64,000 nucleotides of DNA from an uncultured Bacteroides sp. (GCA_944321465.1 CALULL010000009.1:43599-107598); one strand, 5' to 3'; shown: positions 27,547 to 36,664, counted from the stretch's first letter. The notes: generated by a model not told the origin, from the sequence alone. Made by a program: numbers and translations.

Positions 27547-28653
27547 ATGGGATTACTTGAATTTAGCAAACTCCCCATCAACACGCTGGTGGGAGCCGAC
27601 TGGAAAACCTTCAAAGCCATCACCGCAGGCCGTGAAATCGACCCGCCCTATCGCCAAAAGTACCTGCTCACCAAGGCCGTTTGCCGACTGCTCTCACCCT
27701 TGGCTTCGCTGCAAGACAAACGTTACCACAAACTTCTACAGGACAAGCCGCTGGAGCACGACCCCGTGTTCATCCTGGGACACTGGCGCAGCGGGACGAC
27801 CTACATGCACAACGTCTTTTCGTGCGACAAGCACTTTGGCTACAACACGACCTACCAGACCGTGTTTCCACACCTGATGATGTGGGGACAACCTTTTTTC
27901 AAGAAAAACATGAGCTGGCTGATGCCCGACAAGCGTCCCACCGACAACATGGAACTGGCCGTAGACCTGCCGCAGGAGGAAGAGTTTGCCCTGTCCAACA
28001 TGATGCCCTACACGTATTACAACTTCTGGTTCCTGCCCAAGTACCAACAGGAGTATGCCGAGAAGTACTTGCTGTTCAACGACATCAGACCCGAAGAGCT
28101 GAAAGTGTTCGAAGACGTATTCACCAAGCTCATCAAGATTTCACTGTGGAACACACACGGCACGCAGTTCCTGAGCAAGAACCCGCCCCACACGGGCCGC
28201 GTGCGCGAGCTGGTCAAGATGTTCCCAAACGCCAAGTTCATCTACCTCATACGCAATCCCTACACCGTGTTCGAAAGCACCCGCAGCTTCTTCCTCAACA
28301 CCATCAAGCCGCTAAAGCTACAGGACATCAGCGACAAGGAGCTGGAGGCCAACATTCTTTCCATCTACGCCAAGCTCTACCACAAGTACGAGGCCGACAA
28401 GCATTGCATCCCCGCAGGCAACCTCGTCGAAGTAAAGTTCGAGGACTTTGAAGCCGACGCGGCAGCCATGACCGAGCACATCTACCACACCCTCGGCCTG
28501 CCCGGATACGAGGAAGCACGCCCGGCGATAGAGAAATACATCGGAGGCAAGAAAGGCTACAAAAAGAACAAGTACAAGTACGACGACCGCACCGTGCACC
28601 TCGTGCAGGAAAACTGGGACTTTGCGCTCGAACAGTGGAAGTACGAACTCTAA
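27547..28653 (+). CDS. PAPS-dependent sulfotransferase (gut Bacteroides sterol-sulfotransferase type)
   Basis: A 368-residue cytoplasmic enzyme. The 5'-phosphosulfate loop is at 78-89 (GHWRSGTTYMHN) and the 3'-phosphate motif at about 232-243 (YLIRNPYTVFES), both diagnostic of the sulfotransferase family. A conserved His-Asn-Pro-Pro segment (LSKNPPHTGRV) lies between them. It follows cysN in an operon that makes PAPS and removes PAP. The same gene set and order, as I recall it, flanks the B. thetaiotaomicron sulfotransferase BT_0416 that sulfonates cholesterol and other steroids. Family and cofactor are firm; the acceptor is inferred from context. Confidence 0.88.
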   Translation: MGLLEFSKLPINTLVGADWKTFKAITAGREIDPPYRQKYLLTKAVCRLLSPLASLQDKRYHKLLQDKPLEHDPVFILGHWRSGTTYMHNVFSCDKHFGYNTTYQTVFPHLMMWGQPFFKKNMSWLMPDKRPTDNMELAVDLPQEEEFALSNMMPYTYYNFWFLPKYQQEYAEKYLLFNDIRPEELKVFEDVFTKLIKISLWNTHGTQFLSKNPPHTGRVRELVKMFPNAKFIYLIRNPYTVFESTRSFFLNTIKPLKLQDISDKELEANILSIYAKLYHKYEADKHCIPAGNLVEVKFEDFEADAAAMTEHIYHTLGLPGYEEARPAIEKYIGGKKGYKKNKYKYDDRTVHLVQENWDFALEQWKYEL

Positions 28654-28668
28654 CGAAACACCGAACTC

Positions 28669-29652
28669 ATGAAACAAGCAAGCAACTTCATCGGCATCCT
28701 TGCCTTTGCCGCGCTCCTCTGCACCGCAGGAAACGTACAAGCCCAGCAAACCGACGCGCTACAGGCCGAAACCATGCCCTACGGCGACATGGACCAGTGG
28801 ATAGACCGCCAAATCAAAGAGTCGGGCATCATAGGCGGCGCGCTGAAGCACGTCTACGCCATAGGACCTACACAAGTCATCAGCGACAACAGTGCCTACC
28901 GCAACATGGGCGGTTCCCCCTGGGCCACCTCGAACGTCATGGCACGCGTGGCGGGCATCACCAAGACCAACACCTCCGTGTTCCCCGAGAGGCGGGGAGA
29001 CGGCTACTGCGCACGAATGGACACGCGCATGGAAAGCGTCAAGGTGCTCGGCGTGGTCAACATCACCGTACTGGCCGCAGGCTCCATCTATGCAGGCGAG
29101 ACTCTCGAACCCATACGCGGAACCAAGAACCCGCAGAAGATGCTCAACTCGGGCATCCCCTTCACACGCCGCCCCAAGGCCCTGCGCTTCGACTACAAGG
29201 TGCGCATGTCCGAACGCCCCAACCGCATCCGGTCCACCGGCTTCAGCCGCATCACCGATGTGGACGGGCGCGACTACCCCACCGTCGTCCTGCTGCTGCA
29301 ACAACGCTGGGAAGACAAGGAAGGCAACATCTACGCCAAGCGGGTAGGCACAATGGTCGTGCGCTACAACCAGACCACCGAACAGTGGAACAACGCCGCG
29401 ACCTACCCCATCCTCTACGGCGACATCACCTCGCACCCCGACTACCGTCCCGAGATGATGCGCTTGCAAGTAGAAGAGCGCTATGCCGTCAACAGCCACG
29501 GCGAGAGCGTCCCCATACACGAAGTAGCCTGGGGCTCGCCGACCGATGCTCCCACCCACATGGTGCTGCAGTTTGCCTCCAGCCACGGAGGAGCCTACGT
29601 CGGTTCGCCGGGCAACTCGCTGTGGATAGACAACGTGCAACTGCTCTACTGA
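28669..29652 (+). CDS. Secreted PCMD-like beta-sandwich protein linked to the sulfotransferase
   Basis: A 327-residue protein with a signal peptide (residues 1-26, ending NVQAQ). The mature part resembles the PCMD (putative carbohydrate metabolism domain) beta-sandwich of Bacteroidota. It has PWATSNVMARVAG, CARMDTRMES, AGSIYAGET, TRRPKALRFDYKVRMSER, LQFASSHGGAYVGSPGN and a closing LWIDNVQLLY, like carbohydrate-binding jelly rolls. It starts 15 bp after the sulfotransferase stop, so co-expression is very likely. It lacks a recognisable catalytic motif. A role in binding a substrate, the sulfonated product or a surface glycan is inference. Confidence 0.75.
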   Translation: MKQASNFIGILAFAALLCTAGNVQAQQTDALQAETMPYGDMDQWIDRQIKESGIIGGALKHVYAIGPTQVISDNSAYRNMGGSPWATSNVMARVAGITKTNTSVFPERRGDGYCARMDTRMESVKVLGVVNITVLAAGSIYAGETLEPIRGTKNPQKMLNSGIPFTRRPKALRFDYKVRMSERPNRIRSTGFSRITDVDGRDYPTVVLLLQQRWEDKEGNIYAKRVGTMVVRYNQTTEQWNNAATYPILYGDITSHPDYRPEMMRLQVEERYAVNSHGESVPIHEVAWGSPTDAPTHMVLQFASSHGGAYVGSPGNSLWIDNVQLLY

Positions 29653-29796
29653 GCCAACCTCCGCACGCCTCACACCACAGAAAACCCCAAGCGGCGATGG
29701 GCGGCTCCGTGTATGTGGTACCGCCCGTCGCCGCTTTCGGCCCATCCGGGCACAAAAAACCGTAATCCGTCTACCCGTTCATTCGTCCGACTTGCC

Positions 29797-29804
29797 TACC
29801 TTTG
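29797..29804 (+). promoter_or_regulatory. -7 box TACCTTTG upstream of the acetyltransferase
   Basis: An exact TAnnTTTG match 50 bp upstream of the ATG at 29855. It also suggests that the sulfotransferase operon ends at 29652. Confidence 0.6.
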
Positions 29805-29854
29805 CCCGGGAAAAAACAAAGAAACCACACAACGGAACAAAACCGCAACGACCT

Positions 29855-30418
29855 ATGACACTGACCGACTTCCTGGCCTTCGTGCAAACCCGAAAGGCCC
29901 TAAGCACCCCCGAGATACATCGCTTTATGGACGAAATGAGCGACGAAGCCCGCCGCATCACCTTTGAACTAAACGCAGCCTACCACACCCCCGACGAAGT
30001 GCGCGCCATGCTCTCCCGCCTCTTCGGCCGCCCCGTCGACCCCACGCTGCGCGTCTTCCCTCCGTTCTACACCGACTTTGGCAAAAACATCAGCATAGGC
30101 AAGAACGTCTTCATCAACGCCTGTTGCCACTTCCAGGACCACGGCGGCGTGACCATAGGAGACGGCTGCCAGATAGGACACGCCGTGGTATTCGCCACCC
30201 TCAACCACGGCCTCGCCCCCGCCGACCGGGCCAATACCTACCCGGCGCCCATCACGCTGGGGCGTAACGTATGGGTAGGCTCCAACGCCACCATCCTGCA
30301 AGGCGTCAGCATAGGCGACAACGCCATTGTGGCCGCAGGCGCCGTCGTCACCAAGGACGTGGCCCCCGGGACCATAGTCGGCGGAGTACCCGCACGCTGC
30401 ATCAAGGCCATCGGCTGA
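29855..30418 (+). CDS. Sugar O-acetyltransferase, LacA/Maa type (hexapeptide repeat)
   Basis: A 187-residue left-handed beta-helix acetyltransferase. The N-terminal Mac domain (MDEMSDEARRITFELNAAYH) is followed by hexapeptide turns: NISIGKNVFINACCHFQD, GVTIGDGCQIGHAVVFAT and VWVGSNATILQGVSIGDNAIVAAGAVVTKDVAPGTIVGGVPARCIK. It moves acetyl from acetyl-CoA to a sugar hydroxyl; the acceptor is unknown. The start at 29855 follows a -7 box at 29797. It is convergent with the ttcA-like gene. Confidence 0.88.
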   Translation: MTLTDFLAFVQTRKALSTPEIHRFMDEMSDEARRITFELNAAYHTPDEVRAMLSRLFGRPVDPTLRVFPPFYTDFGKNISIGKNVFINACCHFQDHGGVTIGDGCQIGHAVVFATLNHGLAPADRANTYPAPITLGRNVWVGSNATILQGVSIGDNAIVAAGAVVTKDVAPGTIVGGVPARCIKAIG

Positions 30419-30457
30419 CCCCTTCCTGCCACTTTCCACAGTAGCACCGGCGTGCCG

Positions 30458-30549
30458 CCAAGGAGGCACACCTGCACCAACAAACGGGCACACCTGTCTC
30501 CCCGCAGGAGCACAGGTGCGCGCGCGTGGGGGCACAGGTGTGCCCCCAC
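30458..30549. repeat. 22-bp-period array R3 (two direct and two inverted units)
   Basis: Direct units start at 30458 and 30480 (core GCACACCTGY); inverted units start at 30502 and 30524 (core GCACAGGTGYGC). The last forms a perfect 10-bp stem with a 4-base loop at 30526-30549. It sits between the convergent acetyltransferase and ttcA-like genes, where the hairpin could also end transcription. Confidence 0.8.
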
Positions 30550-30625
30550 GGCGACGACGGATGCGCCCGCATCAATCAGATTATCAAGTATTAGCAGAAA
30601 CCAGTCCACCCATCCCGGACAACCG

Positions 30626-31399
30626 TCACACCTCCGTCGCAGCTTCGGGACCGCTGCCGGGCTTACGCGGAAGCAGCTCGGACTGGACATTGCTCATGCT
30701 CCCCCACAGGCTGTAGCGGGCCTCGGGGTTCATGGCCTCCAGCCGTCGCAAGATGTCCTTCATGCCCTCGCGCCCGCTGTCGTGCTCGTAGGGGCAGTTC
30801 TTCAGCTGCTTGCGATAGCCACGCAGAGCCGCCCAGGCAGCAAGGTCGGCTTCGGGAACCAGGCACAGTGGCCGGACGATGGACAAGGAGAACTTCTTCA
30901 TGTCGAGCCGGGGAGGCATAGTCGAAAAGGCGCCTTGGTAGGTGATGTTCATCAGGAGCGTCTCCAGGATGTCATCCATGTGGTGCCCCAGGGCCACTTT
31001 GTTGCACCCCTCGGCCTGCGCCACGGTGAAAAGGGCCTTGCGCCTGTTCCACGAGCACAGGAAACAAGGCGACTTGCGCGTGTCGGTCGAGGCATCGAAC
31101 GAGGTCTCGTAGCAGATGAACGGCACGCCAAGCGACTCGGCAAACTGCCGCAGATAGGCCACATCGCTGCGGTAGGGGATGTTGGTCATCGCCACATGCA
31201 CCGCCTTCACCGAAAACCGGGGTTTGTAGATGCGCGAGCGGGCTGCCAGCAACTCCAGCAAGGCCAGCGAATCCTTGCCGCCCGAAAGGCCGACAAGGAT
31301 GCAGTCGCCCTCTTCTATCAGCCCATAGTCGGCCACCCCCTTCATAAACCGTTTCTCGATGCGACGCCTCAAGCGTTCTTCTTCCGTAAACTGAGCCAT
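30626..31399 (-). CDS. ttcA: TtcA-family tRNA 2-thiolation enzyme
   Basis: A 257-residue PP-loop ATPase. It has SGGKDS at 39-44, the C112-x-x-C115 pair (PCFLCSWNRR), GHHMDDILETLLMN, and a third cysteine at 202 (KNCPYEHD). These three cysteines bind the [4Fe-4S] cluster in TtcA, which makes 2-thiocytidine at tRNA position 32. It lies alone on the minus strand with a TACCTTTG box upstream. The related TilS family lacks the CxxC pair, so TtcA is preferred; exact tRNA specificity in Bacteroidota is not certain. Confidence 0.87.
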   Translation of the reverse strand: MAQFTEEERLRRRIEKRFMKGVADYGLIEEGDCILVGLSGGKDSLALLELLAARSRIYKPRFSVKAVHVAMTNIPYRSDVAYLRQFAESLGVPFICYETSFDASTDTRKSPCFLCSWNRRKALFTVAQAEGCNKVALGHHMDDILETLLMNITYQGAFSTMPPRLDMKKFSLSIVRPLCLVPEADLAAWAALRGYRKQLKNCPYEHDSGREGMKDILRRLEAMNPEARYSLWGSMSNVQSELLPRKPGSGPEAATEV

Positions 31400-31461
31400 A
31401 GTCTCTCTTTATTTTCTAAATGCACCAATCTTCCAGCCCGGCACAATGCGCGGACGGGGCG

Positions 31462-31469
31462 CAAAGGTA
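31462..31469 (-). promoter_or_regulatory. -7 box TACCTTTG of the ttcA-like gene
   Basis: An exact TAnnTTTG match on the minus strand, 62 bp upstream of the ATG at 31399. No clear TTG is seen at -33. Confidence 0.5.
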
Positions 31470-31614
31470 ATCGAAAAGTCTGGAATAGGAAAAAGCCGGA
31501 GGACGGCCCGCCCCGCCACGGGCAACAGTCGCCTCGCAGGCGGGCAAAGGGCTGTCATAGTAAGATTTAACAAATATAAGCGACCGGCAAAAGAATTATT
31601 TCACAATTAATGCG

Positions 31615-31622
31615 TACTTTTG
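31615..31622 (+). promoter_or_regulatory. -7 box TACTTTTG of the TPR/PD40 gene
   Basis: An exact TAnnTTTG match in an AT-rich stretch, giving a leader of about 75 nt before the ATG at 31704. Confidence 0.55.
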
Positions 31623-31703
31623 AGCCAGCCGAACCACAGGACACAGCCACACGGGCACCCGACGGGACGGCACACCCTAACAAGAGATGAAGACGAAGCG
31701 CCT

Positions 31704-33140
31704 ATGAACATAAGACACAACGCAATAGCGCTGGCACTCGCGCTTGCCGCCGGTTTGGGAGCAACAGCCCAAACGCTGTCACAGGCACGCACGTGGTACG
31801 CTCGCGGAGAGTACGCCAAGGCCAAGCCCGTATTCAGGAAATACGTGCGCTCGCAACCCGGCAACGGCAACTACAACCTGTGGTATGGCGTCTGTTGCCT
31901 CTATACGGGCGAAGAAGAAGCTGCTGTGTCCTATCTGGAAAACGCCGTAAAGCGGCGCATCCCCAGCGGACAGCTCTACCTGACGCAAGCCTACAACGCC
32001 GTCTACCGCTTCGACGAGGCGGTGGAAACATGCGAGGCATACCTGTCGGACTTGCAGAAGCGCAAGCGCGACACCGCCGAAGCCGAAAGCCTGTTGAAAA
32101 AGAGCAGGCAAGGCCGAGACATGATGCGCGGCGTGGAGCAGGTCTGCGTGATAGACAGCTTCGTGGTGGACAAGGCCTCCTTTCTGCAAGCCTACCGCAT
32201 CAGCCCCGAGTCGGGGCGTGTGAGCTTTGCCCGCAACACCCTTGAGACGGCGGACGGGGCTGACGGAACCGTGTATGAGACCGAACTGTCCGACCTGCGC
32301 TTCTACAGCCAAATGCAGCCGGACAGCACGCTGGCCATCGTTTCGAGCCGCCGGACCACCGAAGGCTGGAGCAAGGCCAGGCCGGTGGGCGGCAATGTCA
32401 ATGCCGACGGCAACGCCTGCTACCCGTTCATGATGCCCGACGGCGTGACGCTCTACTACGCCAGCGACGGCAGCGGCTCGCTGGGCGGATACGACATCTT
32501 CGTAACCCGCTACAACACGGACGATGACACGTTTCTGGCTTCGGCCAACGTCGGTATGCCCTTCAACTCGCCCTACAACGACTACCTGTACGCCATCGAC
32601 GAGTTCAGCGACCTGGGTTGGTTCGCCTCCGACCGCTACCAGCCCGCCAATAAGGTCTGCGTCTATGTGTTCATACCCAATGCTTCCAAACGGGTGTACG
32701 ACCACCAGGCCCTCGCACCTCAGCAACTCATCGGACTGGCCAAGCTCCGCTCCATACGCGACACCTGGACAGACATGGCCGAAGTGAACGCCGCCCTGCG
32801 GCGCATGAAGCCAACGACCGACGACACCCCACAGGCCCGGCGCGACTTCGAGTTCGTCATCGACGACCAGCACTGCTACTACAGCCTCGCCGACTTCCGC
32901 TCGCAAGCCGCCCGCCAGCTGTTCCAAAAGTACCGACAGGCGGCGGACAGCTACGAGCAGCAACGGGCAAAGCTGGACAAATATCGCTCGCGCTACAACA
33001 CTGCCTCTGCCGAAAACCGCACACGGATGCAGGCAGCCATACTCGACCTGGAGAAACAGGTCCGGCAGCTCTTCAACCAGAAAGAGCAGCTGGCCAAACG
33101 CACACGCAACGAAGAAATCCTAGTCCTGACAGGGCGGTAG
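31704..33140 (+). CDS. Exported TPR and PD40 beta-propeller protein
   Basis: A 478-residue protein with a signal peptide (IALALALAAGLGATAQ). TPR-like helices follow (about 28-125: QARTWYARGEYAKAKPVFRKYV, NYNLWYGVCCLYTGEEEAAVSYLENAV). A PD40/WD40-like propeller region is at about 200-330, with YYASDGSGSLGGYDIFVT the clearest blade, and the C-terminus is coiled-coil. TPR + PD40 also occurs in the T9SS component PorE, but the OmpA peptidoglycan-binding domain of PorE is absent. The start is the ATG at 31704, which gives the signal peptide. It is 48 bp upstream of the nfeD gene. Role unknown; probably envelope-associated. Confidence 0.8.
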   Translation: MNIRHNAIALALALAAGLGATAQTLSQARTWYARGEYAKAKPVFRKYVRSQPGNGNYNLWYGVCCLYTGEEEAAVSYLENAVKRRIPSGQLYLTQAYNAVYRFDEAVETCEAYLSDLQKRKRDTAEAESLLKKSRQGRDMMRGVEQVCVIDSFVVDKASFLQAYRISPESGRVSFARNTLETADGADGTVYETELSDLRFYSQMQPDSTLAIVSSRRTTEGWSKARPVGGNVNADGNACYPFMMPDGVTLYYASDGSGSLGGYDIFVTRYNTDDDTFLASANVGMPFNSPYNDYLYAIDEFSDLGWFASDRYQPANKVCVYVFIPNASKRVYDHQALAPQQLIGLAKLRSIRDTWTDMAEVNAALRRMKPTTDDTPQARRDFEFVIDDQHCYYSLADFRSQAARQLFQKYRQAADSYEQQRAKLDKYRSRYNTASAENRTRMQAAILDLEKQVRQLFNQKEQLAKRTRNEEILVLTGR

Positions 33141-33188
33141 CCCCGTCGCGAACGTCCCCCTATACAACCACTTTAACTTACTTGCATC

Positions 33189-33668
33189 ATGGAAATCCTG
33201 TTCGTCATCCTGCTGATTGTCGCCGCCATCATCCTGTGTGTGGTAGAGGTGTTTCTACTGCCGGGCACTACCGTGGCCGGCATCATGGGCGGCTTGTGCC
33301 TCCTCTTTGCCAACTACTACGCCTTTGCCAACATTGGTACCGGGGCAGGCATCGCCACGCTGGTCGTCACGGTGGGCGGAGGCACGGGTGCCATCGTGTG
33401 GTTCATGCGGTCGAAGACGCTGGACCGCATGGCCCTGAAGGAGAACCTGACGGGCAACGTCTCCCGTCCCCCGCACGCGATACGCCCCGGCGACAAGGGC
33501 ATCACGACCACCCGCCTGGCTCTCATCGGCTATGCCAACATCGGCGGACACGTGGTAGAAGTGAAATCAACGGGCGAACTGCTGAACGAACGGACCCCCA
33601 TCGTCGTGGTACGCAGCGACAACGGAAGCCTGCTGGTAGAGCGGGACAAGACACCGCAAGCACAATGA
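33189..33668 (+). CDS. NfeD-family membrane protein
   Basis: A 159-residue protein with two to three N-terminal membrane segments ([61 protein letters not shown]) and a C-terminal OB-fold NfeD domain ([46 protein letters not shown]). It lacks the ClpP-like protease part of long NfeD. The gene pairs with the flotillin gene 37 bp downstream, the conserved NfeD-FloA arrangement, and the two proteins are expected to act together in membrane microdomains. Confidence 0.9.
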   Translation: MEILFVILLIVAAIILCVVEVFLLPGTTVAGIMGGLCLLFANYYAFANIGTGAGIATLVVTVGGGTGAIVWFMRSKTLDRMALKENLTGNVSRPPHAIRPGDKGITTTRLALIGYANIGGHVVEVKSTGELLNERTPIVVVRSDNGSLLVERDKTPQAQ

Positions 33669-33705
33669 AATCCGACAAAACATACGAACCTCAAACACAA
33701 CACTC

Positions 33706-34716
33706 ATGGAAACCTTTCCCATTTATCTCATCGCAATCCTCGCCGTGGCAGCCATCCTGTTCCTGCTACTGCTGTTCCATTACGTCCCGTTCTTCCTATG
33801 GCTCTCGGCCAAGGTATCGGGAGTGAACATCTCGCTGGTGCAACTCTTCCTGATGCGCATCCGCAAAGTGCCCCCCTACGTCATTGTCCCCGGGCTGATA
33901 GAAGCCCACAAAGCCGGCCTGAAGAACATCACACGCGACGAGCTGGAGGCCCTTTTCCTGGCAGGCGGACACGTGGAACGCGTCGTGCACGCGCTCATCT
34001 CGGCCTCGAAAGCCAACATCGGCCTGCCCTTTCAAGAGGCAACGGCCATCGACTTGGCAGGACGCGACGTGTTTGAGGCCGTACAGATGTCCGTCAATCC
34101 CAAAGTCATAGACACTCCTCCGGTGACAGCCGTGGCCAAAGACGGCATCCAACTTATAGCTAAAGCCCGCGTGACGGTACGCGCCAACATTCGTCAGCTG
34201 GTGGGCGGAGCAGGCGAAGACACCGTACTGGCCCGCGTGGGCGAAGGCATAGTGTCCTCCATAGGTGCTTCTGAGAGCCACAAAGAAGTACTCGAACATC
34301 CCGACTCCATATCCAAACTCGTGTTGCGCAAAGGACTCGACGCAGGCACAGCCTTCGAAATTCTCTCCATCGACATTGCCGACATCGACATAGGCAAGAA
34401 CATCGGTGCCTCCCTGCAAATGGACCAGGCCAACGCAGACAAGAACATTGCCCAAGCCAAAGCCGAAGAACGACGGGCAATGGCCGTGGCCACCGAACAG
34501 GAAATGAAGGCCAAAGCACAGGAAGCACGCGCAAAAGTGATAGAAGCCGAGGCCGAAGTCCCCAAAGCGATGGCCGAAGCGTTCCGCAACGGCAATCTTG
34601 GCATAATGGACTATTACCGCATGAAGAACATCGAAGCCGACACCCAGATGCGCGAAACCATAGCCCGCCCCGCAGGAGGAAATGCCAACGGAACGACAAG
34701 CATAGGCAACAAATGA
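33706..34716 (+). CDS. floA: Flotillin-like protein FloA
   Basis: A 336-residue SPFH protein (YqfA/FloA family) that scaffolds ordered membrane domains. An N-terminal hydrophobic hairpin segment (about 6-30) anchors it. The SPFH domain follows with [29 protein letters not shown] Glu/Ala-rich coiled coil comes next ([26 protein letters not shown]). The length is close to B. subtilis FloA (331). It is co-directional with nfeD upstream. Confidence 0.95.
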   Translation: METFPIYLIAILAVAAILFLLLLFHYVPFFLWLSAKVSGVNISLVQLFLMRIRKVPPYVIVPGLIEAHKAGLKNITRDELEALFLAGGHVERVVHALISASKANIGLPFQEATAIDLAGRDVFEAVQMSVNPKVIDTPPVTAVAKDGIQLIAKARVTVRANIRQLVGGAGEDTVLARVGEGIVSSIGASESHKEVLEHPDSISKLVLRKGLDAGTAFEILSIDIADIDIGKNIGASLQMDQANADKNIAQAKAEERRAMAVATEQEMKAKAQEARAKVIEAEAEVPKAMAEAFRNGNLGIMDYYRMKNIEADTQMRETIARPAGGNANGTTSIGNK

Positions 34717-34816
34717 AGCAACACATACCGACAGACACAGGCTTCCGCCTTCCCGCTCGCCGAACCTGAAGAGAGGGAGCGCGGAGGAAACAACAAACAT
34801 CAATCCGCACACACAA

Positions 34817-35695
34817 ATGAAACAATACTTTGAATCGTCAGAACTCATCATAAACGAGGATGGCTCGGTATTTCACCTCCATGTAAAACCCGAATGGCTG
34901 GCCGATAAAGTAATCCTGGTGGGCGACCCCGGACGGGTGGAACTGGTAGCATCGCACTTCAGCGACAGGGAATGCGACGTGACGAGCCGCGAGTTTCACA
35001 CCGTCACAGGCACCTATGCGGGCAAACGCATCACAGTAGTCTCTACAGGCATCGGCTGTGACAACATCGACATCGTGCTCAACGAACTGGACGCACTGGC
35101 CAATATCGACTTCTCGACCCGACACATACGCCCCGCCCTGCGCAGCCTTGAACTGGTGCGCATAGGAACCTGCGGAGGGTTGCAGGCAGACACGCCGGTG
35201 GGCACGTTTGTCTGCTCGGTGAAGTCCATCGGCTTCGACGGCCTGCTGAACTTCTATGCCGGACGCAACGCTGTGTGCGACCTGCCCTGCGAACGCGCTT
35301 TCCTCAACCACATGGGATGGAGCGGTAACCTCTGCGCGCCGGCTCCCTACGTTGCCGATGCCGATGCCAGACTGGCAGAACGCATCGCCGGAACGGACAT
35401 GGTGAAAGGCATTACCATAGCGGCCAATGGTTTCTTTGGCCCGCAAGGACGAGAATTGCGCATCCCGCTGGCCGACCCAAAGCAAAACGAAAAGATAGAG
35501 CAGTTTGAGTACAACGGCCTGCACATCACCAACTTCGAGATGGAAAGCTCTGCCTTGGCCGGACTGTCTCGCCTCATGGGGCACAAAGCCACGACTGTGT
35601 GCATGGTCATAGCCGACCGCCTGGCACGAAAAGCCAACGTAGGATACAAGAATACCATCGACAACTTGATAACCACCGTGCTGGAACGCATATAG
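34817..35695 (+). CDS. Nucleoside phosphorylase, uridine phosphorylase type
   Basis: A 292-residue PNP/UDP-family enzyme that splits a nucleoside with phosphate. Visible motifs: KVILVGDPGRVE (phosphate loop), ELVRIGTCGGLQ, and ITNFEMESSALAGLSRLMGHKA (ribose-binding Met-Glu). Similarity is to uridine phosphorylase, but substrate choice cannot be fixed from sequence. It starts 100 bp after floA; the gap holds no clear promoter. Confidence 0.88.
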   Translation: MKQYFESSELIINEDGSVFHLHVKPEWLADKVILVGDPGRVELVASHFSDRECDVTSREFHTVTGTYAGKRITVVSTGIGCDNIDIVLNELDALANIDFSTRHIRPALRSLELVRIGTCGGLQADTPVGTFVCSVKSIGFDGLLNFYAGRNAVCDLPCERAFLNHMGWSGNLCAPAPYVADADARLAERIAGTDMVKGITIAANGFFGPQGRELRIPLADPKQNEKIEQFEYNGLHITNFEMESSALAGLSRLMGHKATTVCMVIADRLARKANVGYKNTIDNLITTVLERI

Positions 35696-35744
35696 AAAGC
35701 TGATAAAATAGAGACAAGATTGAAGGTTGTTTGACAAATATCCG

Positions 35745-35752
35745 TATCTTTG
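35745..35752 (+). promoter_or_regulatory. -7 box TATCTTTG upstream of the DUF3298 gene
   Basis: An exact TAnnTTTG match about 50 bp upstream of the ATG at 35803. A TTG at 35720-35722 lies 22 bp upstream, slightly long for the -33 spacing. Confidence 0.6.
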
Positions 35753-35802
35753 CCCGACAAGTAGACGGACCGGTCCGACAGGATACACAAAACGACCCTT
35801 AT

Positions 35803-36654
35803 ATGAGACGATTAACAGCCATATTGCTATTAGACTTCATCACAGCAGCAACCATGCTGACCTCATGCCGCAACACGGGACACACCAACGGCAGCTTAGA
35901 AACGGACAGCATCTGCATTAACGAAACGACGCATCTCTTTGCCGATACAGCCGCACCGGCCTGTAACCTGCGCGTAAACTTAGCTTACGCCACCCATGCC
36001 CGTCGACCGGGAGAAGCCGACAGCCTCAATACCTATTTCATAAATGTAGCCTTGGGCGAGAAGTACGATAACCTCCCCCCTCAAGAAGCCGTAGCCAAGT
36101 ATGCCAGGCAATATGCTTCCGACTACCGCAACGACTTGGAACCTACCTATGCCGAGGACCTGAAAGAAGACGACAGTAAGGGCGTGGATGCCTGGTACTC
36201 GTACTATCGGAACATAGAGAGTCGCGTGCAGTGTAGCAGCAACCGCCTGCTGGTCTATTGCGTGAAATACGAAGAATATACTGGAGGAGCACACGGCATC
36301 TATGCCTGCCAATACTACAACATCGACCTGCATAGCCTGTCCCCCATACGGCTTACAGACGTACTTATACCCGACTGTGAAGAAGAGCTCTCCAGCCTGC
36401 TATGGCAGCAACTGGCAGCCGACCACCAGTCGACCCGGCAAGAGCTGGAAGACGACATGGGCTATGGCAGCACCGGGCCATTAGTGCCTACGGAGAACTT
36501 CTACCTCGACCCGTTCAGCCGGCAGCTTACTTTTCAATACAACGTCTACGAAATAGCCCCCTATTCTACAGGTGATACAAGCATCAGCCTCCCGATTGAG
36601 GCCGTTGAACACCTGCTGACAGACTATGGACACACATTGCTCGACAACCGCTGA
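35803..36654 (+). CDS. DUF3298/DUF4163 lipoprotein
   Basis: A 283-residue protein with a lipoprotein signal (LTAILLLDFITAATMLTSC, Cys21). The mature part has the DUF4163-type N-terminal region (NLRVNLAYATHARRPGE) and a C-terminal DUF3298 domain (YTGGAHGIYACQYYNIDL, SLSPIRLTDVLIPD, FYLDPFSRQLTFQYNVYEIAPYSTG), like the extracellular part of RsiV, which binds lysozyme in Bacillus. Whether this protein binds lysozyme is unknown. It lies 10 bp upstream of rsmG. Confidence 0.82.
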   Translation: MRRLTAILLLDFITAATMLTSCRNTGHTNGSLETDSICINETTHLFADTAAPACNLRVNLAYATHARRPGEADSLNTYFINVALGEKYDNLPPQEAVAKYARQYASDYRNDLEPTYAEDLKEDDSKGVDAWYSYYRNIESRVQCSSNRLLVYCVKYEEYTGGAHGIYACQYYNIDLHSLSPIRLTDVLIPDCEEELSSLLWQQLAADHQSTRQELEDDMGYGSTGPLVPTENFYLDPFSRQLTFQYNVYEIAPYSTGDTSISLPIEAVEHLLTDYGHTLLDNR

Positions 36655-36664
36655 CACGACGCGC

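Larger units (their letters stand above)
31400..31703. other. Divergent promoter region between ttcA and the TPR/PD40 gene
   Basis: 304 bp without a gene. It holds one -7 box on each strand (31462-31469 minus, 31615-31622 plus) and GC-rich DNA between them with a weak GCCCGCC/GGCGGGC inverted repeat. Nothing else is recognisable. Confidence 0.6.

Noticed and set aside
30458-30549. CRISPR-like array
   Set aside because: Units are contiguous at 22 bp with no unique spacers, occur at six scattered loci, and no cas gene is present.
31704-33140. T9SS component PorE
   Set aside because: TPR and PD40 parts are present but the OmpA-like peptidoglycan-binding domain is absent.
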